In this document: positions 1 through 7,471 of the stretch, piece after piece | Layout of the letters: every line of letters begins with the position of its first letter | How positions within the stretch are numbered: the stretch's first letter is position 1 | From: VBAS01 sp963773465 | Lineage (GTDB): Bacteria > Bacteroidota > Bacteroidia > Chitinophagales > Chitinophagaceae | Direction of reading: 5' to 3' | Assembly (NCBI GenBank): GCA_963773465.1 | Contig: CAVZBF010000001.1 | Span: 992,001-1,056,000 of the forward strand | Length of the DNA: 64,000 nt | The notes under the pieces: generated by a model | The model's input: the letters and a program-made list of their open reading frames with translations, nothing else | The model's database searches: none | Told to the model about the DNA's origin: nothing | Program-made: the position numbers and the translations under genes

Positions 1-222
1 AAAAAAGGTCAACTCCCAGTTTTTGAATTGACTTGTAATTGGCGGTAAACTTCTTACGATCTTGTGCATTTCCCCGTTAACGAGATTTGCTTTCATGAAA
101 TGATGAATCACTTCACTAACAGTTTCAATAGCTTTCCTGGTTTTTAAGGAACCGAAAGTAAAAACAAAAATGTCTGACAGCAGAAAAAGTAGTCCAAATA
201 AAACAAGTAGTGTGCCTACCAC
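1..222 (-). CDS. Partial membrane protein, cut by left edge
   Basis: A minus-strand frame stays open from the left edge to a TAA stop just upstream of about position 252. The 74 visible codons give one hydrophobic membrane segment near the N-terminus (LLVLFGLLFLLSDIFVF) and then a soluble stretch with GSLKTRKAIETVSEVIHHF and PPITSQFKNWEL. No ATG is available. GTG at 222 is the likely start because GAAAGG lies a few bases upstream of it. The end is outside the window. I do not recognise a family; a single-pass membrane protein is all that can be said. It shares orientation with the downstream-reading genes to its right. Confidence 0.5.
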   Translation of the reverse strand, partial: MVGTLLVLFGLLFLLSDIFVFTFGSLKTRKAIETVSEVIHHFMKANLVNGEMHKIVRSLPPITSQFKNWELTFF

Positions 223-328
223 GGGAATCCTTTCTTTTCTATTCTTAATCAGTTACAGAAAGAATGTGTCAAAATGGTGTCGTGAAATAAATGGAAGTTA
301 TGTGCCTTAGGCCGGTCAGTCAAATTCA

Positions 329-1252
329 TCACCACCTTCCTTTTCTTACTGTCGTTGTTCTAACTGCTCCTTTGGGTCCGGCGATAACACCCGAAACCCT
401 TGTTGCAGATCTGCCTGACGGACCTGTTACAGTCGTTTTAGCGCCGACTGCTACTCCATTAGGACCTGCTAAAACTGCAGTTTGCTTGTTTATGGATATA
501 GCACTGCTTCGGTAAGGTGTATACAAGAGGCGTGCACTACTCACCCTGTAGGTATTTACAGAAACATAATTCCTATTGTATACTACGCTACCGGGAAACC
601 ATACATTCAAAGAAACCGGTCTCCAGGCTGTCCACCAATTAGGATAGCAACCCCAATACCATGGCGAGACCCAGGGTAAATAAACTGGGGTATATACAAA
701 TCTTACACATGGCCAATACCAAACATTGATAATTACAGCGCTGATATTATCGCCAACATAATTAATGGATGGCCCTCTTGCTGCTCCATGATGCTCGTTG
801 AGGTTGACATTATCATTTTCTCCTTCACCAGGTTCGATAATAAGTTCCCGTCCATATATATCCTTATCGCCGACAATCTGTATTACTGCTGATGTGTCAC
901 TTGTTTTATCAAGTTCTATTACTGCAATATCCTGATTTTCTTTGAGCGATACCGGAACCTGCAGGATAAATGCATGTACTCTCTTTTCTGTTTTATCGAT
1001 CACTCTTACATAATCAGTTTTACCGTCTTTATTCAGATCGAGATTATTTACATTTTTATCTTTTGTGTTGATGAGTCTTTCAAATTCTTCCGGCGAAGAC
1101 GACCTTTGAAACATTTCCAGGGCTCCCTGCAAGCTAAAATTATCTCCAGGGAAACCAGTGGAGTCCTTTGTTGTTTTTTGAGCATTTGTTTTTGTTGTTG
1201 ATGATAAGGCCATAACTAACAAAAATGATAATATTTTAATAGATGCTTTCAT
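329..1252 (-). CDS. Secreted Trp/Tyr-rich hypothetical protein
   Basis: 307 residues. A cleavable signal peptide is likely (MKASIKILSFLLVMALSS, cleavage near TNAQ). Residues 72-80 (DLNKDGKTD) look like an EF-hand/dockerin type calcium loop. Residues about 175-222 are extremely rich in Trp, Tyr and Pro (NVWYWPCVRFVYTPVYLP and WYWGCYPNWWTAW), followed by a Gly/Thr/Val-rich C-terminus with the repeated element GPxGxxx (AGPNGVAVGAK, TGPSGRSATR, AGPKGAVRT). This resembles unnamed secreted proteins of Bacteroidota in which aromatic patches sit before low-complexity tails. The function is unknown. It is a single gene with 190 bases upstream to the cyclase gene, so it probably has its own promoter. 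Confidence 0.7.
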   Translation of the reverse strand: MKASIKILSFLLVMALSSTTKTNAQKTTKDSTGFPGDNFSLQGALEMFQRSSSPEEFERLINTKDKNVNNLDLNKDGKTDYVRVIDKTEKRVHAFILQVPVSLKENQDIAVIELDKTSDTSAVIQIVGDKDIYGRELIIEPGEGENDNVNLNEHHGAARGPSINYVGDNISAVIINVWYWPCVRFVYTPVYLPWVSPWYWGCYPNWWTAWRPVSLNVWFPGSVVYNRNYVSVNTYRVSSARLLYTPYRSSAISINKQTAVLAGPNGVAVGAKTTVTGPSGRSATRVSGVIAGPKGAVRTTTVRKGRW

Positions 1253-1445
1253 AAAAATTTATTTCTTGAAATTCTGTTTGATAATAAATGAAACAAAAAA
1301 TGAACAAACCATTCATTTCGTTTCAAAATTGATTTTTTAGGTAAACTTAAATGGAAACCAGAACAGAATAAAGAAGCGATGAGTGATTAAATGCAAAAGG
1401 AGTGCAACTGGCCAGTATACTGAGTTCATGGTTTGTAATTCATTT

Positions 1446-2732
1446 TTATGCCAACTTATAAACTGAAACGGGCGAAGTCCATCCTTTGATAGTTACCGCG
1501 CCTATTAATTCAGAATTGATTGTTTTATCTATTGATTTTACAACTTCTTCAGATACCAGAAATTGAGTATCAAATTTTTTGTTCAATTGCTCTATTCTCG
1601 ATGCGAGGATCACGACATTGCCTGTTATGGAGTACTGTTGACGTTCATGATTCCCGATATTTCCCGTTACAGCATCACCAGTGTGTATGCCAATGCCAAT
1701 ATTAGTCAAGGGAATATTTCCTTTGCTTATCTCCTTATTCAATTCCTTTCTTATTTCAAGCGCTGCATTTACGGCGTGCTGGCTGGGGTTTTGAAGCTCC
1801 GCAGGTGCTCCAAATGTGATCATACAGCCATCACCCAGGAACTGGTTAACGATCCCTTGATGTTTTGTAACCGCATTTACTACAATAGAGAAAAAAGCGT
1901 TTTGATATTTTACGATCTCCACAGGTGACTTATCTAAAACAAATTTTGTAAAGTTCCTGATATCGATAAACATTACACATACGTTCATCAACTTACTTTT
2001 CACTGTCCCTTCATTCTTCAGCATTTCCTCCACTATTTCTTTTGAGATCTGCTGGCCAAAAAGATTCACAACCTTGTTGACCTCTTCTGCTACCATTAAA
2101 GAACGATTGATGCCCAACCTGATCTGCCTCGCAACAAACGCAGCACCTACGCCGCTCATCAAAAGACCGACAGATTTTGCAATTGCTATTATGTACTCGT
2201 TCCGAAAATCGTTAAGAGCATTTGATCCATTGGCCTTATTTATCAGGTAAAAACTTAATAACAGGAAATTGAAGGCTGCAAATAATCCCGCAAACAGTGA
2301 AATTTTAAAATTTAATCTCAGCGTTGAAAGAATAATGAATACAAAATAAATATTCATAAGCGGTGAGTGCAATACTCTATCCGGAGACTGATACTGCTGC
2401 GCTAATAAAAGCATGATCACAGCCGGCGCCACTATTTCAATTCCAACATTCAGGTATTGACCTGCCAGCGGAATTGTTTGACGATTCTTTTTTATACGGC
2501 GGATAATATAAAGCAATGCTACTATTTCAAATGAAAAAAGTGAAAGTTGAAAAAAGAAAATGCTCTGCAGAGTACCTCGCTGCAATTCATCCGAGCCATC
2601 ATTGCTGAAAAATAATAACAATACAGAGGCCCCGATCGTCGCGATAAAAAAAATACAAGCAAGAATAGTGGTTCTGAGTTTCTCGCTTAGCAAAAACTCC
2701 TCTTCAAATTTTTTATGAAATATATGTTTCAT
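1446..2732 (-). CDS. Membrane class III adenylate/guanylate cyclase homologue
   Basis: 428 residues. The N-terminal half (about 20-205) has around six hydrophobic helices, followed by a linker and a C-terminal class III nucleotide cyclase domain (about 247-425). Both metal-binding aspartates are present: D257 in FIDIRNFT and D301 in FLGDGCMITFG. The transition-state arginine is at R379 (ILASRIE). The family's transition-state Asn is replaced by Ile (GNVVILASRI where GxxVNxAARL is usual), and the purine-specifying Asp falls on Gln (QQYSITG). A second-messenger cyclase is the family role, but these substitutions make activity or substrate uncertain. It lies at the left end of a leftward run that starts with the UbiA-like gene. 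Confidence 0.8.
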   Translation of the reverse strand: MKHIFHKKFEEEFLLSEKLRTTILACIFFIATIGASVLLLFFSNDGSDELQRGTLQSIFFFQLSLFSFEIVALLYIIRRIKKNRQTIPLAGQYLNVGIEIVAPAVIMLLLAQQYQSPDRVLHSPLMNIYFVFIILSTLRLNFKISLFAGLFAAFNFLLLSFYLINKANGSNALNDFRNEYIIAIAKSVGLLMSGVGAAFVARQIRLGINRSLMVAEEVNKVVNLFGQQISKEIVEEMLKNEGTVKSKLMNVCVMFIDIRNFTKFVLDKSPVEIVKYQNAFFSIVVNAVTKHQGIVNQFLGDGCMITFGAPAELQNPSQHAVNAALEIRKELNKEISKGNIPLTNIGIGIHTGDAVTGNIGNHERQQYSITGNVVILASRIEQLNKKFDTQFLVSEEVVKSIDKTINSELIGAVTIKGWTSPVSVYKLA

Positions 2733-2752
2733 TTGATGTGGTTTTATTTCTA

Positions 2753-2977
2753 TTACCGATACATCCCAAACTCATCGGCTTCAAATACCGAAGAATTGTT
2801 TGAATGACTGGCTTTATCCGGTAAACATAATAATATGATAAGGCTGATGAATGGCAATGGTATTGACATCCAAAACCAGAACCAGAATTTACGTCCGTAG
2901 CATTTTGCCATGCATCCGGCAATAACCGGGAACAGAAGGGGTATAAAAAGTATCGGTAATGCAAAAAGGAATTCCAT
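2753..2977 (-). CDS. Small two-helix membrane protein
   Basis: 74 residues. Two hydrophobic helices are visible (FLFALPILFIPLLFPVIAG and a Phe/Trp-rich segment FWFWFWMSIPLPFISLIILL), separated by a short basic, Cys-containing loop (CMAKCYGRK). The tail is polar (SHSNNSSVFEADEFG). It lies 20 bases upstream of the cyclase gene and 32 bases downstream of another small gene on the same strand, so co-transcription is likely. The overlapping longer frame lacks hydrophobic pattern and was not chosen. It resembles phospholipase D N-terminal type small membrane proteins only in general shape. Function unknown. Confidence 0.6.
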   Translation of the reverse strand: MEFLFALPILFIPLLFPVIAGCMAKCYGRKFWFWFWMSIPLPFISLIILLCLPDKASHSNNSSVFEADEFGMYR

Positions 2978-3009
2978 AACTGTTTTTTTTCTTTAATGTT
3001 TTACTGCCC

Positions 3010-3279
3010 TTACGCAGCTTTTTTATTTTGATTTGATAGAAAGAAGCCTTCATGCTGCTTCATGGCTTGCTTGAACTCAGAAATTGTTTCCTGTAATTGC
3101 AGATGTATATCTTTCTTCGTTGTCACATCTTCCCCAAGAAATAGTTTTTCCCATTCCGGTAAGATCCGTTTGCGTTCGGCAATTGTTTCTTCGATCTGGT
3201 CATAAATGCTCTTTTTTGCTTTCTTTGGCTTCGATAACCAGGCCATTAATCTATTCTTTTTATTAAATTTTCCTTTCAT
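3010..3279 (-). CDS. Small charged helical hypothetical protein
   Basis: 89 residues, strongly basic at the N-terminus (MKGKFNKKNRLMAWLSKPKKAKK) and then an amphipathic helical stretch of alternating charges (YDQIEETIAERKRILPEWEKLF, and LQLQETISEFKQAMKQHEGFF). There is no signal peptide or membrane segment. It sits 18 bases after the UbiA-like gene and just before a small membrane protein gene, in one leftward cluster. I do not recognise a family. A soluble, probably coiled-coil protein is the most that can be said. Confidence 0.55.
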   Translation of the reverse strand: MKGKFNKKNRLMAWLSKPKKAKKSIYDQIEETIAERKRILPEWEKLFLGEDVTTKKDIHLQLQETISEFKQAMKQHEGFFLSNQNKKAA

Positions 3280-3297
3280 TGATAATTTTTTTCTATT

Positions 3298-4218
3298 TTA
3301 AAAATATTTTATTGCGATAGTTCCACAAATTGCTTTCGCCAGCATCAACCCATCAACAACAGACAGGTAATACAGCAATGATCTGCGCCTTCGTAATGAA
3401 TACGCCACAACAGCCAATAACATAAATGGTATTATGTTCAATATGATCCGCATTTCATGGAAATGATGCGTTACTGCGTACCATATAAAAAATACAAGTC
3501 CTATGATTGACAATGGTAAAAGGATACTAAAAATAGTTTTTCGTAATCCATGACTTACTACAAAGGTTTTTAAAGAACAAAGACAGTCAGATGCATAATC
3601 CTTAATATCAAACATGATACATAGTACGGCTATAAACATGAGGTTTTTCAGGAACAGCAGAATGCCAACCCAGGTAAACTGATATTTCTCGTTATTAATG
3701 ATCCCATAAAATAAAACAGGATAAATAGTAACAAGCCCTGCCCATGTAAATCCAATCATAAATGGTTTTAACCATCCGATTTTCCTGAGATTATATTTTC
3801 CGGATAAAAAATTTATACCATAATACAAAGCAGCTACAACCGGAAAAACCAGTACTGTCAGCCATTGAATCAGTGAGATGTTTAATAGCTGGTCGAAATA
3901 ATTTGCAACAAATAAAATTCCAGAGATCACTAAAACAATACAAATCAAAAACTGGTGCCGTCTCATCAGATCATAATTCCTCGTATACCAATTTGTGCGG
4001 GGATTTTTGCTTTCCTCACTTTTCCTCGTGTATGGATAAACATAATAAAGGACTGTTGCTATAAAAATTAAACCGAAGTACTGTACTCCGTTTAACGGGA
4101 AACGTTGTTGCAAACTTGCTTCAACAGAAAGTGCCACTGCACAGATGCCATAGAAATAATTACTGAAAAAAATATATTCCAGTAAGCTTTTTTTCTTTAT
4201 GGCCAATGATCCCTTCAT
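3298..4218 (-). CDS. UbiA-like prenyltransferase family membrane protein
   Basis: 306 residues with about eight to nine hydrophobic helices across the full length. The second Asp-rich motif of the UbiA superfamily is present around residue 205 (FDIKDYASD, spacing DxxDxxxD) and is followed by the typical LKTFVVxxG-like loop (LKTFVVSHGLRKT). UbiA enzymes transfer polyprenyl chains to aromatic acceptors in the membrane. The first family motif (NDxxDxxxD) is not visible: the expected N-terminal region reads SNYFYGICAVALSVEA. The protein may therefore be a divergent or non-catalytic member. It is the upstream gene of a cluster with two small proteins and the cyclase homologue. Confidence 0.65.
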   Translation of the reverse strand: MKGSLAIKKKSLLEYIFFSNYFYGICAVALSVEASLQQRFPLNGVQYFGLIFIATVLYYVYPYTRKSEESKNPRTNWYTRNYDLMRRHQFLICIVLVISGILFVANYFDQLLNISLIQWLTVLVFPVVAALYYGINFLSGKYNLRKIGWLKPFMIGFTWAGLVTIYPVLFYGIINNEKYQFTWVGILLFLKNLMFIAVLCIMFDIKDYASDCLCSLKTFVVSHGLRKTIFSILLPLSIIGLVFFIWYAVTHHFHEMRIILNIIPFMLLAVVAYSLRRRRSLLYYLSVVDGLMLAKAICGTIAIKYF

Positions 4219-4254
4219 TAAAGTGGTTCTTTCGGTTTAAGTTTTATTAATGAA

Positions 4255-4689
4255 TTATGACAGCCTTGTCCATATTGATGTCTTTCCAAACATTGGGTTA
4301 CCTATATATCCTCTCACTTCAAGGCTGCTTCCTTTGATCTTCATTTTACTTTTATAAGTCTTCCCGCTTTTAGGATCATATATCTCTCCACCCGTCCATT
4401 CGCCATCGCTATAAGTAAATCCTGAAAGAATAATCAAATTCTGTATGGTTCTGTTTTTTAATTGTTCGTTAGAATTTTTACTGTCTTTCTTCAGTGTTTT
4501 CCCATCTGCCTCATACATATTCCGGGTCCAAACAATCTTCCCAAAATATTTATCTCCGGTTTTGTAAATTTCCACTTGGGCATCTTTGTCATCATTTAAC
4601 CATACTCCCTTTCCTATATCAGGACTTTGTGCAAACAGAGCAGCATACGACGTAAATAGAACTACTGCTAATAAGATCATCTTTTTCAT
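4255..4689 (-). CDS. DUF2147 family secreted protein
   Basis: 144 residues with a signal peptide (MKKMILLAVVLFTSYAALFAQ). The mature part fits the DUF2147 fold, a small beta-rich secreted domain: GVWLNDDKDAQVEIYK at the front, a central GKIVWTRN, then YSDGEWTGGEIYDPKSGKTY and a final EVRGYIGNPMFGKTSIWTR. These W-GGxIYDPxxGKTY and LxVRGYxG elements are the hallmark of the family. The biochemical role is unknown; members occur in the periplasm or outer surface of Gram-negative bacteria. It has 36 bases to the UbiA-like gene and 141 to the outer-membrane protein gene upstream. Confidence 0.85.
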   Translation of the reverse strand: MKKMILLAVVLFTSYAALFAQSPDIGKGVWLNDDKDAQVEIYKTGDKYFGKIVWTRNMYEADGKTLKKDSKNSNEQLKNRTIQNLIILSGFTYSDGEWTGGEIYDPKSGKTYKSKMKIKGSSLEVRGYIGNPMFGKTSIWTRLS

Positions 4690-4830
4690 TTTGTTTTTTT
4701 ATTTTTAATTATTTAGAATTTGTTTTTAATTTTTTCCAGATTGCAAACAGCAGGCGGCTGAAGCCACCCGCTGTAACATTAAACCAAAACCAACATGCAA
4801 AACCATAAGAACTGTCTTTACTTTTATTAA

Positions 4831-7437
4831 TTAAAATTGAAATCCTGCCTTTATACTAATTAGCTTATCTTCTTTCGAAACACCGTAAGTTGCTGTTAAC
4901 GCCATCTTATTAAACGGCAGGAACCATATACCGCCACCATAGCCATGATGCCACGTATCAGATTCTTCGCCGGGCACCCAGACTCTACCATGATCGGCAA
5001 AGGCAAGCAAGCCCCATGTGCCTTTTGTGATATACATATTCATGTTGCTAACACTGAATCTCAATTCAGTGTTATGATAAACGCTTGTTTTACCTGCAAA
5101 CCTGTCCTTATGATAACCGCGGAGATAATTTAATCCGCCGATAGTATGTGCCTGGAAGAATTCATAGTCATCGCTAACAATTGTAGCGGCACCTGACCGG
5201 GTAGCCAAGGTAAATCTTCCTGCAGATGCAAATAATGAGGCTTCAGAAAACAGTTGAACAAAATGTTTATCGTTCTCATCAATATTTTGTGTAAAACGTC
5301 CGCCTGCATAAATCTTAAAACCATCTCTTGGGAACAATACATTGTCAATGGTGTTGAATTCATAAGCTACCTGGAAGTTTGCATATTTCTTTTTATCGAA
5401 AGTTGCTGAATCAATTTTTGCATCTTCAGTTGAAACAAACCTGCCATCGTTCTCCTCAAGATTTACCGCCTGGAATTCGCTTCCAAATGAAATGGTATGC
5501 TTTGTTCCAAATTGCCTGTGCATTGATGATGAAATAGAAAGCTGGCTCATCCGAACGTAGTAATAATCCTTGTCTGCCTCTTCATTTATCACTGTTTCAT
5601 TACCCATCCCATAATAGTTGCGTGAATATCTTGGCGAACTATACTTTGCAGCAAGGTGCAGATCTGCTTTACCGATAAATTCTTTGAAAATTCCTTTATA
5701 CCATAGAGAATAGGAACTGGTGGCCGAAGCATAATTCCCGGCTATCGTTTGCATAGAACCATAAGGAGCTTTTCCAAATTGCTTTTTCTTAAAAATAACT
5801 CCGGCACCAGTAATAAATCCATCATCGACATTATAACCCGGTATTACTATAGGTGCAAACCAATCGTACGTAAATGCTTTGCGGTTATAAACATTCTTCA
5901 ATGTGTCTGATGAAATATTTTTTTCTGTTTCTTTCCCTGTATTGAAAATTGTATTTGTGTTATCGTAAACCTTTGTCTGCTGACTCATCCCACTTACTGA
6001 CGAACGATCAGTAACACTATCATTGCCATTGCCGCCAATGATCCGTACTGTAATTCCCCTCTTTGATGCACCCTTTACATTAAATACATCATCACCATCT
6101 AATCCAAAGAGACGGATCTCTTTTGTCTCAGAACGAGGGAATGTTCTTTGATAAACTATGTTATTCCACAGATCATGTTCGCCTGCATTATAAATTATAA
6201 CTGTCGTTGAATCATCATTCACTCTTATTACTTCAAAGAATTCCTTATCCTTAGTGCCTGTAATATCTACTTGCCCGGATAAGAATTTATAATACGCCTT
6301 TGCATACTTCAGCAGATCAGCTCTTCTTTGCTTTAGCTTAGCTATGATCTCTTCACCTGATATATTATATATAGCATCAGGCATTTCTCTGAACGCTGCA
6401 GCAATTGCTGTATCTGTAAGAGAATCCTGTAGTTCTTCTGCTGCGTCAAGCCAATCTTGGAATACGAGTCTTGTTGTAAAACTTCTGTCAAGGTGATTGC
6501 CATTCATATTCAATCCTTTTAAATCATCGATTGTATACTCAAAGCTTTGCACTTTGCGTACGCCTGATTTGCCGGTGACCAATTGTGGAATAAATCCATC
6601 CAGCTTTGAAAAAGCCTGGTCCCTGTCTCTCGGAATGGGTTCATAAATTGTTTTATCATTTTCTTTAAATGCTGCCCAAAGCCATTGGTCTTCGTGCCTG
6701 TCCCAGTCACCGATAAGCATATCAAATAGTCTTGCTTTTACATAAGCCTTTTCATCAACAGCATGTTTACTATTGCTGAAAACTTTTTCAAGCAATTTGT
6801 CTGTATGGATTATATGTTTTGAAAAGCCATATGTTGCATTGTCATCCTCATTTCCTGATGGACGTTCTTCAAGAAGACAAAGTGTTTCTGCAAAAGTTTC
6901 TGCAAACTCACCAAGCCGATCTGAGTTGGTCACATAAACAAGTTTCGGTTTACTGTGCAATATTCCTGCAGCTTCAGCCAGTGATGCAATTACCATTGGC
7001 GCATAAGGATTAGCAGAAGATACCTGGTCTTGTACAACATCCTGTGCAAATGTTTCTCTTAGTTCTGAAACGATTGCTTTCGATACATCTTTTTGTACAG
7101 AACGTAAAATATATTCCCGGCCATTCGCTCCTTTCAGGCGAAGTGATCTTGTCTGCAACCCTCCCCCGAGCTTGACAGGAGTTAGTCCACCTGCTTCATT
7201 ATCCATATCAAGGATTTCAACCTCAACGGGTGTTGCCCATTCTTTCCGATAATGATCGCCCCAGAAAAACTTTTTTATGCCGCTGGCTTTATTGTATTGC
7301 GGATCAGCCGCAACTGTTATTGTGTTTTTACTTTCTTCCTTTGGCTGCGCCATCTGCGCATCTGCGGTATTCGGTAAAAGAATAGCTCCATGCATCATAG
7401 TTATTGATGAAATTGCTATTGTGAGGATCTTTTTCAT
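4831..7437 (-). CDS. Kinase-like domain fused to Omp85/BamA-type barrel
   Basis: 868 residues with a signal peptide (to about TADAQ). Residues about 90-380 look like a protein-kinase-like (HipA/Fam20-like) fold: EYILRSVQKD as a possible ATP-lysine region, LIGDWDRHEDQWLW as a catalytic loop, and PIPRDRDQAF as a metal-binding DxD. Then comes a Gly/Asp stretch (GLDGDDVFNVKG, GGNGNDSVTD) similar to calcium-binding nonapeptides. The C-terminal 350 residues are an Omp85 surface-antigen barrel with the L6-type GGLNYLRGYHKDRF and a terminal Phe. Related database proteins often carry an extra metallophosphatase domain, which is missing here. It lies 34 bases downstream of the RND pump gene in the same direction. 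Confidence 0.75.
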   Translation of the reverse strand: MKKILTIAISSITMMHGAILLPNTADAQMAQPKEESKNTITVAADPQYNKASGIKKFFWGDHYRKEWATPVEVEILDMDNEAGGLTPVKLGGGLQTRSLRLKGANGREYILRSVQKDVSKAIVSELRETFAQDVVQDQVSSANPYAPMVIASLAEAAGILHSKPKLVYVTNSDRLGEFAETFAETLCLLEERPSGNEDDNATYGFSKHIIHTDKLLEKVFSNSKHAVDEKAYVKARLFDMLIGDWDRHEDQWLWAAFKENDKTIYEPIPRDRDQAFSKLDGFIPQLVTGKSGVRKVQSFEYTIDDLKGLNMNGNHLDRSFTTRLVFQDWLDAAEELQDSLTDTAIAAAFREMPDAIYNISGEEIIAKLKQRRADLLKYAKAYYKFLSGQVDITGTKDKEFFEVIRVNDDSTTVIIYNAGEHDLWNNIVYQRTFPRSETKEIRLFGLDGDDVFNVKGASKRGITVRIIGGNGNDSVTDRSSVSGMSQQTKVYDNTNTIFNTGKETEKNISSDTLKNVYNRKAFTYDWFAPIVIPGYNVDDGFITGAGVIFKKKQFGKAPYGSMQTIAGNYASATSSYSLWYKGIFKEFIGKADLHLAAKYSSPRYSRNYYGMGNETVINEEADKDYYYVRMSQLSISSSMHRQFGTKHTISFGSEFQAVNLEENDGRFVSTEDAKIDSATFDKKKYANFQVAYEFNTIDNVLFPRDGFKIYAGGRFTQNIDENDKHFVQLFSEASLFASAGRFTLATRSGAATIVSDDYEFFQAHTIGGLNYLRGYHKDRFAGKTSVYHNTELRFSVSNMNMYITKGTWGLLAFADHGRVWVPGEESDTWHHGYGGGIWFLPFNKMALTATYGVSKEDKLISIKAGFQF

Positions 7438-7471
7438 TTTGATTTTTTATCTGATGTTTTTAGTTAATTAA

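Noticed and set aside
2713..2964. 83-codon frame overlapping the small membrane protein
   Set aside because: The overlapping 74-codon frame has clean hydrophobic helices; the longer one has scattered Cys/His/Tyr without pattern and overlaps the cyclase start.
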